A DNA stretch of 64,000 nt. Origin: Auanema rhodensis. Lineage: Eukaryota > Nematoda > Chromadorea > Rhabditida > Rhabditidae. The stretch lies in contig OZ059900.1 of assembly GCA_964057225.1 (NCBI GenBank), positions 17,003,638-17,067,637 of the forward strand. Direction: 5' to 3'. The translations under genes and the position numbers were made by a program. Below are positions 41,041 through 55,402 of this stretch, one piece after another; the first letter of the stretch is position 1, and every line of letters begins with the position of its first letter. The notes under the pieces were generated by a model. The model was not told where the DNA came from. It worked only from the letters and a program-made list of their open reading frames with translations, and made no database searches.

Positions 41041-44000
41041 AAATTTCGCTGTAAACAAGGTTTTGACTTACGATTTCATGTGTTCAAACTCATGCAATGT
41101 CAATGAAACCTAGCTCAAAATTGTTCGTACAACGTCTAGTTCCACTTTCACGACAAAAAAACAGGGGTTAGAAAATTAAGGAAATTAGCATATTCTGAGG
41201 GCACGCCCCTTATGGCTAATATTGATTAAATCGATTTTTGTTCATATGAGTCGTCAAATGCAACGAATTTCAGCGTGTTACATACTAAAATTAAGCATTT
41301 TACATGCTGAACACTAGAAAAATACAAAAACACAGTAATACCCATGAGAAATATTTTATTATGCTGGAAAACCAGTTTTTGGAAATTTCGCTGTAAACAA
41401 GGTTTTGACTTACGATTTCATGTGTTCAAACTCATGCAATGTCAATGAAACCTAGCTCAAAATTGTTCGTACAACGTCTAGTTCCACTTTCACGACAAAA
41501 AAACAGGGGTTAGAAAATTAAGGAAATTAGCATATTCTGAGGGCACGCCCCTTATGGCTAATATTGATTAAATCGATTTTTGTTCATATGAGTCGTCAAA
41601 TGCAACGAATTTCAGCGTGTTACATACTAAAATGAAGCATTTTACATGCTGAACACTAGAAAAATACAAAAACACAGTATTTCCCATGAGAAATATTTTA
41701 TTATGCTGGAAAACCAGTTTTTGGAAATTTCGCTGTAAACAAGGTTTTGACTTACGATTTCATGTGTTCAAACTCATGCAATGTCAATGAAACCTAGCTC
41801 AAAATTGTTCGTACAACGTCTAGTTCCACTTTCACGACAAAAAAACAGGGGTTAGAAAATTAAGGAAATTAGCATATTCTGAGAGCACGCCCTTTATGGC
41901 TAATATTGATTAAATCGATTTTTGTTCATATGAGTCGTCAAATGCAACGAATTTCAGCGTGTTACATACTAAAATGAAGCATTTCACATGCTGAACGCTA
42001 GAAAAATACAAAAACACAGTATTACCCATGAGAAATATTTTATTATGCTGGAAAACCAGTTTTTGGAAATTTCGCTGTAAACAAGGTTTTGACTTACGAT
42101 TTCATGTGTTCAAACTCATGCAATGTCAATGAAACCTAGCTCAAAATTGTTCGTACAACGTCTAGTTCCACTTTCACGACAAAAAAACAGGGGTTAGAAA
42201 ATTAAGGAAATTAGCATATTCTGAGGGCACGCCCCTTATGGCTAATATTGATTAAATCGATTTTTGTTCATATGAGTCGTCAAATGCAACGAATTTCAGC
42301 GTGTTACATACTAAAATGAAGCATTTTACATGCTGAACACTAGAAAAATACAAAAACACAGTATTTCCCATGAGAAATATTTTATTATGCTGGAAAACCA
42401 GTTTTTGGAAATTTCGCTGTAAACAAGGTTTTGACTTACGATTTCATGTGTTCAAACTCATGCAATGTCAATGAAACCTAGCTCAAAATTGTTCGTACAA
42501 CGTCTAGTTCCACTTTCACGACAAAAAAACAGGGGTTAGAAAATTAAGGAAATTAGCATATTCTGAGAGCACGCCCTTTATGGCTAATATTGATTAAATC
42601 GATTTTTGTTCATATGAGTCGTCAAATGCAACGAATTTCAGCGTGTTACATACTAAAATGAAGCATTTTACATGCTGAACGCTAGAAAAATACAAAAACA
42701 CAGTATTACCCATGAGAAATATTTTATTATGCTGGAAAACCAGTTTTTGGAAATTTCGCTGTAAACAAGGTTTTGACTTACGATTTCATGTGTTCAAACT
42801 CATGCAATGTCAATGAAACCTAGCTCAAAATTGTTCGTACAACGTCTAGTTCCACTTTCACGACAAAAAAACAGGGGTTAGAAAATTAAGGAAATTAGCA
42901 TATTCTGAGGGCACGCCCCTTATGGCTAATATTGATTAAATCGATTTTTGTTCATATGAGTCGTCAAATGCAACGAATTTCAGCGTGTTACATACTAAAA
43001 TGAAGCATTTTACATGCTGAACACTAGAAAAATACAAAAACACAGTATTTCCCATGAGAAATATTTTATTATGCTGGAAAACCAGTTTTTGGAAATTTCG
43101 CTGTAAACAAGGTTTTGACTTACGATTTCATGTGTTCAAACTCATGCAATGTCAATGAAACCTAGCTCAAAATTGTTCGTACAACGTCTAGTTCCACTTT
43201 CACGACAAAAAAACAGGGGTTAGAAAATTAAGGAAATTAGCATATTCTGAGGGCACGCCCTTTATGGCTAATATTGATTAAATCGATTTTTGTTCATATG
43301 AGTCGTCAAATGCAACGAATTTCAGCGTGTTACATACTAAAATGAAGCATTTCACATGCTGAACACTAGAAAAATACAAAAACACAGTATTTCCCATGAG
43401 AAATATTTTATTATGCTGGAAAACCAGTTTTTGGAAATTTCGCTGTAAACAAGGTTTTGACTTACGATTTCATGTGTTCAAACTCATGCAATGTCAATGA
43501 AACCTAGCTCAAAATTGTTCGTACAACGTCTAGTTCCACTTTCACGACAAAAAAACAGGGGTTAGAAAATTAAGGAAATTAGCATATTCTGAGGGCACGC
43601 CCCTTATGGCTAATATTGATTAAATCGATTTTTGTTCATATGAGTCGTCAAATGCAACGAATTTCAGCGTGTTACATACTAAAATGAAGCATTTTACATG
43701 CTGAACACTAGAAAAATACAAAAACACAGTAATACCCATGAGAAATATTTTATTATGCTGGAAAACCAGTTTTTGGAAATTTCGCTGTAAACAAGGTTTT
43801 GACTTACGATTTCATGTGTTCAAACTCATGCAATGTCAATGAAACCTAGCTCAAAATTGTTCGTACAACGTCTAGTTCCACTTTCACGACAAAAAAACAG
43901 GGGTTAGAAAATTAAGGAAATTAGCATATTCTGAGGGCACGCCCCTTATGGCTAATATTGATTAAATCGATTTTTGTTCATATGAGTCGTCAAATGCAAC

Positions 44001-44802
44001 GAATTTCAGCGTGTTACATACTAAAATGAAGCATTTTACATGCTGAACACTAGAAAAATACAAAAACACAGTAATACCCATGAGAAATATTTTATTATGC
44101 TGGAAAACCAGTTTTTGGAAATTTCGCTGTAAACAAGGTTTTGACTTACGATTTCATGTGTTCAAACTCATGCAATGTCAATGAAACCTAGCTCAAAATT
44201 GTTAATACAATGTCTAGTTCCACTTTCACGACAAAAAAACAGGGGTTAGAAAATTAAGGAAATTAGCATATTCTGAGGGCACGCCCCTTATGGCTAATAT
44301 TGATTAAATCGATTTTTGTTCATATGAGTCGTCAAATGCAACGAATTTCAGCGTGTTACATACTAAAATAAAGCATTTTACATGCTGAACACTAGAAAAA
44401 TACAAAAACACAGTATTTCCCATGAGAAATATTTTATTATGCTGGAAAACCAGTTTTTGGAAATTTCGCTGTAAACAAGGTTTTGACTTACGATTTCATG
44501 TGTTCAAACTCATGCAATGTCAATGAAACCCAGCTCAAAATTGTTCGTACAACGTCTAGTTCCACTTTCACGACAAAAAAACAGGGGTTAGAAAATTAAG
44601 GAAATTAGCATATTCTGAGGGCACGCCCCTTATGGCTAATATTGATTAAATCGATTTTTGTTCATATGAGTCGTCAAATGCAACGAATTTCAGCGTGTTA
44701 CATACTAAAATGAAGCATTTTACATGCTGAACACTAGAAAAATACAAAAACACAGTATTTCCCATGAGAAATATTTTATTATGCTGGAAAACCAGTTTTT
44801 GG

Positions 44803-47800
44803 AAATTTCGCTGTAAACAAGATTTTGACTTACGATTTCATGTGTTCAAACTCATGCAATGTCAATGAAACCTAGCTCAAAATTGTTCGTACAACGTCTA
44901 GTTCCACTTTCACGACAAAAAAACAGGGGTTAGAAAAGTAAGGAAATTAGCATATTCTGAGGGCACGCCCCTTATGGCTAATATTGATTAAATCGATTTT
45001 TGTTCATATGAGTCGTCAAATGCAACGAATTTCAGCGTGTTACATACTAAAATGAAGCATTTTACATGCTGAACACTAGAAAAATAAAAAAACACAGTAT
45101 TTCCCATGAGAAATATTTTATTATGCTGGAAAACCAGTTTTTGGAAATTTCGCTGTAAACAAGATTTTGACTTACGATTTCATGTGTTCAAACTCATGCA
45201 ATGTCAATGAAACCTAGCTCAAAATTGTTCGTACAACGTCTAGTTCCACTTTCACGACAAAAAAACAGGGGTTAGAAAATTAAGGAAATTAGCATATTCT
45301 GAGGGCACGCCCCTTATGGCTAATATTGATTAAATCGATTTTTGTTCATATGAGTCGTCAAATGCAACGAATTTCAGCGTGTTACATACTAAAATGAAGC
45401 ATTTTACATGCTGAACACTAGAAAAATACAAAAACACAGTATTTCCCATGAGAAATATTTTATTATGCTGGAAAACCAGTTTTTGAAAATTTCGCTGTAA
45501 ACAAGGTTTTGACTTACGATTTCATGTGTTCAAACTCATGCAATGTCAATGAAACCTAGCTCAAAATTGTTCCTACAACGTCTAGTTCCACTTTCACGAC
45601 AAAAAAACAGGGGTTAGAAAATTAAGGAAATTAGCATATTCTGAGGGCACGCCCTTTATGGCTAATATTGATTAAATCGATTTTTGTTCATATGAGTCGT
45701 CAAATGCAACGAATTTCAGCGTGTTACATACTAAAATGAAGCATTTTACATGCTGAACACTAGAAAAATACAAAAACACAGTATTTCCCATGAGAAATAT
45801 TTTATTATGCTGGAAAACCAGTTTTTGGAAATTTCGCTGTAAACAAGGTTTTGACTTACGATTTCATGTGTTCAAACTCATGCAATGTCAATGAAACCTA
45901 GCTCAAAATTGTTCGTACAACGTCTAGTTCCACTTTCACGACAAAAAAACAGGGGTTAGAAAATTAAGGAAATTAGCATATTCTGAGGGCACGCCCCTTA
46001 TGGCTAATATTGATTAAATCGATTTTTGTTCATATGAGTCGTCAAATGCAACGAATTTCAGCGTGTTACGTACTAAAATGAAGCATTTCACATGCTGAAC
46101 ACTAGAAAAATACAAAAACACAGTATTTCCCATGAGAAATATTTTATTATGCTGGAAAACCAGTTTTTGGAAATTTCGCTGTAAACAAGGTTTTGACTTA
46201 CGATTTCATGTGTTCAAACTCATGCAATGTCAATGAAACCTAGCTCAAAATTGTTCCTACAACGTCTAGTTCCACTTTCACGACAAAAAAACAGGGGTTA
46301 GAAAATTAAGGAAATTAGCATATTCTGAGGGCACGCCCTTTATGGCTAATATTGATTAAATCGATTTTTGTTCATATGAGTCGTCAAATGCAACGAATTT
46401 CAGCGTGTTACATACTAAAATGAAGCATTTTACATGCTGAACACTAGAAAAATACAAAAACACAGTATTTCCCATGAGAAATATTTTATTATGCTGGAAA
46501 ACCAGTTTTTGGAAATTTCGCTGTAAACAAGGTTTTGACTTACGATTTCATGTGTTCAAACTCATGCAATGTCAATGAAACCTAGCTCAAAATTGTTCGT
46601 ACAACGTCTAGTTCCACTTTCACGACAAAAAAACAGGGGTTAGAAAATTAAGGAAATTAGCATATTCTGAGGGCACGCCCCTTATGGCTAATATTGATTA
46701 AATCGATTTTTGTTCATATGAGTCGTCAAATGCAACGAATTTCAGCGTGTTACATACTAAAATGAAGCATTTTACATGCTGAACACTAGAAAAATAAAAA
46801 AACACAGTATTTCCCATGAGAAATATTTTATTATGCTGGAAAACCAGTTTTTGGAAATTTCGCTGTAAACAAGATTTTGACTTACGATTTCATGTGTTCA
46901 AACTCATGCAATGTCAATGAAACCTAGCTCAAAATTGTTCGTACAACGTCTAGTTCCACTTTCACGACAAAAAAACAGGGGTTAGAAAATTAAGGAAATT
47001 AGCATATTCTGAGGGCACGCCCCTTATGGCTAATATTGATTAAATCGATTTTTGTTCATATGAGTCGTCAAATGCAACGAATTTCAGCGTGTTACATACT
47101 AAAATGAAGCATTTTACATGCTGAACACTAGAAAAATACAAAAACACAGTATTTCCCATGAGAAATATTTTATTATGCTGGAAAACCAGTTTTTGAAAAT
47201 TTCGCTGTAAACAAGGTTTTGACTTACGATTTCATGTGTTCAAACTCATGCAATGTCAATGAAACCTAGCTCAAAATTGTTCCTACAACGTCTAGTTCCA
47301 CTTTCACGACAAAAAAACAGGGGTTAGAAAATTAAGGAAATTAGCATATTCTGAGGGCACGCCCTTTATGGCTAATATTGATTAAATCGATTTTTGTTCA
47401 TATGAGTCGTCAAATGCAACGAATTTCAGCGTGTTACATACTAAAATGAAGCATTTTACATGCTGAACACTAGAAAAATACAAAAACACAGTATTTCCCA
47501 TGAGAAATATTTTATTATGCTGGAAAACCAGTTTTTGGAAATTTCGCTGTAAACAAGGTTTTGACTTACGATTTCATGTGTTCAAACTCATGCAATGTCA
47601 ATGAAACCTAGCTCAAAATTGTTCGTACAACGTCTAGTTCCACTTTCACGACAAAAAAACAGGGGTTAGAAAATTAAGGAAATTAGCATATTCTGAGGGC
47701 ACGCCCCTTATGGCTAATATTGATTAAATCGATTTTTGTTCATATGAGTCGTCAAATGCAACGAATTTCAGCGTGTTACGTACTAAAATGAAGCATTTCA

Positions 47801-48222
47801 CATGCTGAACACTAGAAAAATACAAAAACACAGTATTTCCCATGAGAAATATTTTATTATGCTGGAAAACCAGTTTTTGGAAATTTCGCTGTAAACAAGG
47901 TTTTGACTTACGATTTCATGTGTTCAAACTCATGCAATGTCAATGAAACCTAGCTCAAAATTGTTCCTACAACGTCTAGTTCCACTTTCACGACAAAAAA
48001 ACAGGGGTTAGAAAATTAAGGAAATTAGCATATTCTGAGGGCACGCCCTTTATGGCTAATATTGATTAAATCGATTTTTGTTCATATGAGTCGTCAAATG
48101 CAACGAATTTCAGCGTGTTACATACTAAAATGAAGCATTTCACATGCTGAACACTAGAAAAATACAAAAACACAGTATTTCCCATGAGAAATATTTTATT
48201 ATGCTGGAAAACCAGTTTTTGG
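44803..48222 (+). repeat. 5-monomer duplication f g a b h (1710-bp period) with chimeric junction
   Basis: Monomers 44803-46512 and 46513-48222 have the same order. The junction copy 46513-46854 lacks 19A and 136G of a true f but has its 284A (46796). It therefore looks like a plain left part joined to an f right part, with the switch between positions 136 and 284. The last copy of the first block lacks 261C, as expected if the exchange point was nearby. Confidence 0.8.
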
Positions 48223-49590
48223 AAATTTCGCTGTAAACAAGGTTTTGACTTACGATTTCATGTGTTCAAACTCATGCAATGTCAATGAAACCTAGCTCAA
48301 AATTGTTCGTACAACGTCTAGTTCCACTTTCACGACAAAAAAACAGGGGTTAGAAAATTAAGGAAATTAGCATATTCTGAGGGCACGCCCCTTATGGCTA
48401 ATATTGATTAAATCGATTTTTGTTCATATGAGTCGTCAAATGCAACGAATTTCAGCGTGTTACATACTAAAATTAAGCATTTTACATGCTGAACACTAGA
48501 AAAATACAAAAACACAGTAATACCCATGAGAAATATTTTATTATGCTGGAAAACCAGTTTTTGGAAATTTCGCTGTAAACAAGGTTTTGACTTACGATTT
48601 CATGTGTTCAAACTCATGCAATGTCAATGAAACCTAGCTCAAAATTGTTCGTACAACGTCTAGTTCCACTTTCACGACAAAAAAACAGGGGTTAGAAAAT
48701 TAAGGAAATTAGCATATTCTGAGGGCACGCCCCTTATGGCTAATATTGATTAAATCGATTTTTGTTCATATGAGTCGTCAAATGCAACGAATTTCAGCGT
48801 GTTACATACTAAAATGAAGCATTTTACATGCTGAACACTAGAAAAATACAAAAACACAGTATTTCCCATGAGAAATATTTTATTATGCTGGAAAACCAGT
48901 TTTTGGAAATTTCGCTGTAAACAAGGTTTTGACTTACGATTTCATGTGTTCAAACTCATGCAATGTCAATGAAACCTAGCTCAAAATTGTTCGTACAACG
49001 TCTAGTTCCACTTTCACGACAAAAAAACAGGGGTTAGAAAATTAAGGAAATTAGCATATTCTGAGAGCACGCCCTTTATGGCTAATATTGATTAAATCGA
49101 TTTTTGTTCATATGAGTCGTCAAATGCAACGAATTTCAGCGTGTTACATACTAAAATGAAGCATTTTACATGCTGAACGCTAGAAAAATACAAAAACACA
49201 GTATTACCCATGAGAAATATTTTATTATGCTGGAAAACCAGTTTTTGGAAATTTCGCTGTAAACAAGGTTTTGACTTACGATTTCATGTGTTCAAACTCA
49301 TGCAATGTCAATGAAACCTAGCTCAAAATTGTTCCTACAACGTCTAGTTCCACTTTCACGACAAAAAAACAGGGGTTAGAAAATTAAGGAAATTAGCATA
49401 TTCTGAGGGCACGCCCCTTATGGCTAATATTGATTAAATCGATTTTTGTTCATATGAGTCGTCAAATGCAACGAATTTCAGCGTGTTACATACTAAAATG
49501 AAGCATTTTGTATGCTGAACACTAGAAAAATACAAAAACATAGTGTTTCCCATGAGAAATATTTTATTATGCTGGAAAACCAGTTTTTGG

Positions 49591-49931
49591 AAATTTCGCT
49601 GTAAACAAGGTTTTGACTTACGATTTCATGTGTTCAAACTCATGCAATGTCAATGAAACCTAGCTCAAAATTGTTCCTACAACGTCTAGTTCCACTTTCA
49701 CGACAAAAAAACAGGGGTTAGAAAATTAAGGAAATTAGCATATTCTGAGGGCACGCCCTTTATGGCTAATATTGATTAAATCGATTTTTGTTCATATGAG
49801 TCGTCAAATGCAACGAATTTCAGCGTGTTACATACTAAAATGAAGCATTTCACATGCTGAACACTAGAAAAATACAAAACACAGTATTTCCCATGAGAAA
49901 TATTTTATTATGCTGGAAAACCAGTTTTTGG
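49591..49931 (+). repeat. 341-bp m monomer (third)
   Basis: It carries the same 1-bp A deletion (run at 49876-49879), preceded by l and followed by the i' copy that has lost AATA. Confidence 0.92.
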
Positions 49932-50615
49932 AAATTTCGCTGTAAACAAGGTTTTGACTTACGATTTCATGTGTTCAAACTCATGCAATGTCAATGAAAC
50001 CTAGCTCAAAATTGTTCGTACAACGTCTAGTTCCACTTTCACGACAAAAAAACAGGGGTTAGAAAATTAAGGAAATTAGCATATTCTGAGGGCACGCCCC
50101 TTATGGCTAATATTGATTAAATCGATTTTTGTTCATATGAGTCGTCAAATGCAACGAATTTCAGCGTGTTACATACTAAAATTAAGCATTTTACATGCTG
50201 AACACTAGAAAAATACAAAAACACAGTATTTCCCATGAGAAATATTTTATTATGCTGGAAAACCAGTTTTTGGAAATTTCGCTGTAAACAAGGTTTTGAC
50301 TTACGATTTCATGTGTTCAAACTCATGCAATGTCAATGAAACCTAGCTCAAAATTGTTCGTACAACGTCTAGTTCCACTTTCACGACAAAAAAACAGGGG
50401 TTAGAAAATTAAGGAAATTAGCATATTCTGAGGGCACGCCCCTTATGGCTAATATTGATTAAATCGATTTTTGTTCATATGAGTCGTCAAATGCAACGAA
50501 TTTCAGCGTGTTACATACTAAAATGAAGCATTTTACATGCTGAACACTAGAAAAATACAAAAACACAGTATTTCCCATGAGAAATATTTTATTATGCTGG
50601 AAAACCAGTTTTTGG

Positions 50616-50957
50616 AAATTTCGCTGTAAACAAGGTTTTGACTTACGATTTCATGTGTTCAAACTCATGCAATGTCAATGAAACCTAGCTCAAAATTGTT
50701 CGTACAACGTCTAGTTCCACTTTCACGACAAAAAAACAGGGGTTAGAAAATTAAGGAAATTAGCATATTCTGAGAGCACGCCCTTTATGGCTAATATTGA
50801 TTAAATCGATTTTTGTTCATATGAGTCGTCAAATGCAACGAATTTCAGCGTGTTACATACTAAAATGAAGCATTTTGTATGCTGAACACTAGAAAAATAC
50901 AAAAACATAGTGTTTCCCATGAGAAATATTTTATTATGCTGGAAAACCAGTTTTTGG
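50616..50957 (+). repeat. Chimeric k/l monomer at the end of HOR version 3
   Basis: The left part has 87G, 160A and 169T, as in k. The right part has 262-263GT, 293T and GTTT, as in l. The switch lies between 50784 and 50877. It sits exactly where four monomers (j k j n) are missing, so it probably marks a deletion by unequal crossover between k and l copies. Confidence 0.8.
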
Positions 50958-53900
50958 AAATTTCGCTGTAAACAAGGTTTTGACTTACGATTTCATGTGT
51001 TCAAACTCATGCAATGTCAATGAAACCTAGCTCAAAATTGTTCGTACAACGTCTAGTTCCACTTTCACGACAAAAAAACAGGGGTTAGAAAATTAAGGAA
51101 ATTAGCATATTCTGAGGGCACGCCCCTTATGGCTAATATTGATTAAATCGATTTTTGTTCATATGAGTCGTCAAATGCAACGAATTTCAGCGTGTTACAT
51201 ACTAAAATGAAGCATTTTACATGCTGAACACTAGAAAAATACAAAAACACAGTAATACCCATGAGAAATATTTTATTATGCTGGAAAACCAGTTTTTGGA
51301 AATTTCGCTGTAAACAAGGTTTTGACTTACGATTTCATGTGTTCAAACTCATGCAATGTCAATGAAACCTAGCTCAAAATTGTTAATACAATGTCTAGTT
51401 CCACTTTCACGACAAAAAAACAGGGGTTAGAAAATTAAGGAAATTAGCATATTCTGAGGGCACGCCCCTTATGGCTAATATTGATTAAATCGATTTTTGT
51501 TCATATGAGTCGTCAAATGCAACGAATTTCAGCGTGTTACATACTAAAATAAAGCATTTTACATGCTGAACACTAGAAAAATACAAAAACACAGTATTTC
51601 CCATGAGAAATATTTTATTATGCTGGAAAACCAGTTTTTGGAAATTTCGCTGTAAACAAGGTTTTGACTTACGATTTCATGTGTTCAAACTCATGCAATG
51701 TCAATGAAACCCAGCTCAAAATTGTTCGTACAACGTCTAGTTCCACTTTCACGACAAAAAAACAGGGGTTAGAAAATTAAGGAAATTAGCATATTCTGAG
51801 GGCACGCCCCTTATGGCTAATATTGATTAAATCGATTTTTGTTCATATGAGTCGTCAAATGCAACGAATTTCAGCGTGTTACATACTAAAATGAAGCATT
51901 TTACATGCTGAACACTAGAAAAATACAAAAACACAGTATTTCCCATGAGAAATATTTTATTATGCTGGAAAACCAGTTTTTGGAAATTTCGCTGTAAACA
52001 AGATTTTGACTTACGATTTCATGTGTTCAAACTCATGCAATGTCAATGAAACCTAGCTCAAAATTGTTCGTACAACGTCTAGTTCCACTTTCACGACAAA
52101 AAAACAGGGGTTAGAAAAGTAAGGAAATTAGCATATTCTGAGGGCACGCCCCTTATGGCTAATATTGATTAAATCGATTTTTGTTCATATGAGTCGTCAA
52201 ATGCAACGAATTTCAGCGTGTTACATACTAAAATGAAGCATTTTACATGCTGAACACTAGAAAAATAAAAAAACACAGTATTTCCCATGAGAAATATTTT
52301 ATTATGCTGGAAAACCAGTTTTTGGAAATTTCGCTGTAAACAAGATTTTGACTTACGATTTCATGTGTTCAAACTCATGCAATGTCAATGAAACCTAGCT
52401 CAAAATTGTTCGTACAACGTCTAGTTCCACTTTCACGACAAAAAAACAGGGGTTAGAAAATTAAGGAAATTAGCATATTCTGAGGGCACGCCCCTTATGG
52501 CTAATATTGATTAAATCGATTTTTGTTCATATGAGTCGTCAAATGCAACGAATTTCAGCGTGTTACATACTAAAATGAAGCATTTTACATGCTGAACACT
52601 AGAAAAATACAAAAACACAGTATTTCCCATGAGAAATATTTTATTATGCTGGAAAACCAGTTTTTGAAAATTTCGCTGTAAACAAGGTTTTGACTTACGA
52701 TTTCATGTGTTCAAACTCATGCAATGTCAATGAAACCTAGCTCAAAATTGTTCCTACAACGTCTAGTTCCACTTTCACGACAAAAAAACAGGGGTTAGAA
52801 AATTAAGGAAATTAGCATATTCTGAGGGCACGCCCTTTATGGCTAATATTGATTAAATCGATTTTTGTTCATATGAGTCGTCAAATGCAACGAATTTCAG
52901 CGTGTTACATACTAAAATGAAGCATTTTACATGCTGAACACTAGAAAAATACAAAAACACAGTATTTCCCATGAGAAATATTTTATTATGCTGGAAAACC
53001 AGTTTTTGGAAATTTCGCTGTAAACAAGGTTTTGACTTACGATTTCATGTGTTCAAACTCATGCAATGTCAATGAAACCTAGCTCAAAATTGTTCGTACA
53101 ACGTCTAGTTCCACTTTCACGACAAAAAAACAGGGGTTAGAAAATTAAGGAAATTAGCATATTCTGAGGGCACGCCCCTTATGGCTAATATTGATTAAAT
53201 CGATTTTTGTTCATATGAGTCGTCAAATGCAACGAATTTCAGCGTGTTACGTACTAAAATGAAGCATTTCACATGCTGAACACTAGAAAAATACAAAAAC
53301 ACAGTATTTCCCATGAGAAATATTTTATTATGCTGGAAAACCAGTTTTTGGAAATTTCGCTGTAAACAAGGTTTTGACTTACGATTTCATGTGTTCAAAC
53401 TCATGCAATGTCAATGAAACCTAGCTCAAAATTGTTCCTACAACGTCTAGTTCCACTTTCACGACAAAAAAACAGGGGTTAGAAAATTAAGGAAATTAGC
53501 ATATTCTGAGGGCACGCCCTTTATGGCTAATATTGATTAAATCGATTTTTGTTCATATGAGTCGTCAAATGCAACGAATTTCAGCGTGTTACATACTAAA
53601 ATGAAGCATTTCACATGCTGAACACTAGAAAAATACAAAAACACAGTATTTCCCATGAGAAATATTTTATTATGCTGGAAAACCAGTTTTTGGAAATTTC
53701 GCTGTAAACAAGGTTTTGACTTACGATTTCATGTGTTCAAACTCATGCAATGTCAATGAAACCTAGCTCAAAATTGTTCGTACAACGTCTAGTTCCACTT
53801 TCACGACAAAAAAACAGGGGTTAGAAAATTAAGGAAATTAGCATATTCTGAGGGCACGCCCCTTATGGCTAATATTGATTAAATCGATTTTTGTTCATAT

Positions 53901-55061
53901 GAGTCGTCAAATGCAACGAATTTCAGCGTGTTACATACTAAAATTAAGCATTTTACATGCTGAACACTAGAAAAATACAAAAACACAGTAATACCCATGA
54001 GAAATATTTTATTATGCTGGAAAACCAGTTTTTGGAAATTTCGCAGTAAACAAGGTTTTGACTTACGATTTCATGTGTTCAAACTCATGCAATGTCAATG
54101 AAACCTAGCTCAAAATTGTTCGTACAACGTCTAGTTCCACTTTCACGACAAAAAAACAGGGGTTAGAAAATTAAGGAAATTAGCATATTCTGAGGGCACG
54201 CCCCTTATGGCTAATATTGATTAAATCGATTTTTGTTCATATGAGTCGTCAAATGCAACGAATTTCAGCGTGTTACATACTAAAATGAAGCATTTTACAT
54301 GCTGAACACTAGAAAAATACAAAAACACAGTATTTCCCATGAGAAATATTTTATTATGCTGGAAAACCAGTTTTTGGAAATTTCGCTGTAAACAAGGTTT
54401 TGACTTACGATTTCATGTGTTCAAACTCATGCAATGTCAATGAAACCTAGCTCAAAATTGTTCGTACAACGTCTAGTTCCACTTTCACGACAAAAAAACA
54501 GGGGTTAGAAAATTAAGGAAATTAGCATATTCTGAGAGCACGCCCTTTATGGCTAATATTGATTAAATCGATTTTTGTTCATATGAGTCGTCAAATGCAA
54601 CGAATTTCAGCGTGTTACATACTAAAATGAAGCATTTTACATGCTGAACGCTAGAAAAATACAAAAACACAGTATTACCCATGAGAAATATTTTATTATG
54701 CTGGAAAACCAGTTTTTGGAAATTTCGCTGTAAACAAGGTTTTGACTTACGATTTCATGTGTTCAAACTCATGCAATGTCAATGAAACCTAGCTCAAAAT
54801 TGTTCCTACAACGTCTAGTTCCACTTTCACGACAAAAAAACAGGGGTTAGAAAATTAAGGAAATTAGCATATTCTGAGGGCACGCCCCTTATGGCTAATA
54901 TTGATTAAATCGATTTTTGTTCATATGAGTCGTCAAATGCAACGAATTTCAGCGTGTTACATACTAAAATGAAGCATTTTGTATGCTGAACACTAGAAAA
55001 ATACAAAAACATAGTGTTTCCCATGAGAAATATTTTATTATGCTGGAAAACCAGTTTTTGG

Positions 55062-55402
55062 AAATTTCGCTGTAAACAAGGTTTTGACTTACGATTTCAT
55101 GTGTTCAAACTCATGCAATGTCAATGAAACCTAGCTCAAAATTGTTCCTACAACGTCTAGTTCCACTTTCACGACAAAAAAACAGGGGTTAGAAAATTAA
55201 GGAAATTAGCATATTCTGAGGGCACGCCCTTTATGGCTAATATTGATTAAATCGATTTTTGTTCATATGAGTCGTCAAATGCAACGAATTTCAGCGTGTT
55301 ACATACTAAAATGAAGCATTTCACATGCTGAACACTAGAAAAATACAAAACACAGTATTTCCCATGAGAAATATTTTATTATGCTGGAAAACCAGTTTTT
55401 GG
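55062..55402 (+). repeat. 341-bp m monomer (fourth)
   Basis: It carries the same 1-bp A deletion (run at 55347-55350), preceded by l and followed by i. No m monomer occurs after this one; the later l' and l'' copies (58139 and 60191) are followed directly by other types. Confidence 0.92.

Larger units (their letters stand above)
31808..43434 (+). repeat. HOR version 2, expanded to 34 monomers
   Basis: It has the same order as version 1 with thirteen extra monomers: a second c c d e block (33176-34543), a five-monomer block (36596-38305) and a further a b h i block (38306-39673). The tail j k l m i j k j k j n is intact. The k copy at 41725-42066 has 261C, unlike other k copies. Confidence 0.85.
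43435..50957 (+). repeat. HOR version 3 (22 monomers: five gained, four lost)
   Basis: The order is c c d e f g a b a f' g a b h i j k l m i' j k/l. Compared with version 1 it has gained a five-monomer block and lost the terminal j k j n. The i' copy (49932-50273) keeps 252T but has ATTT in place of AATA. The last monomer is a k/l chimera. Confidence 0.82.
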
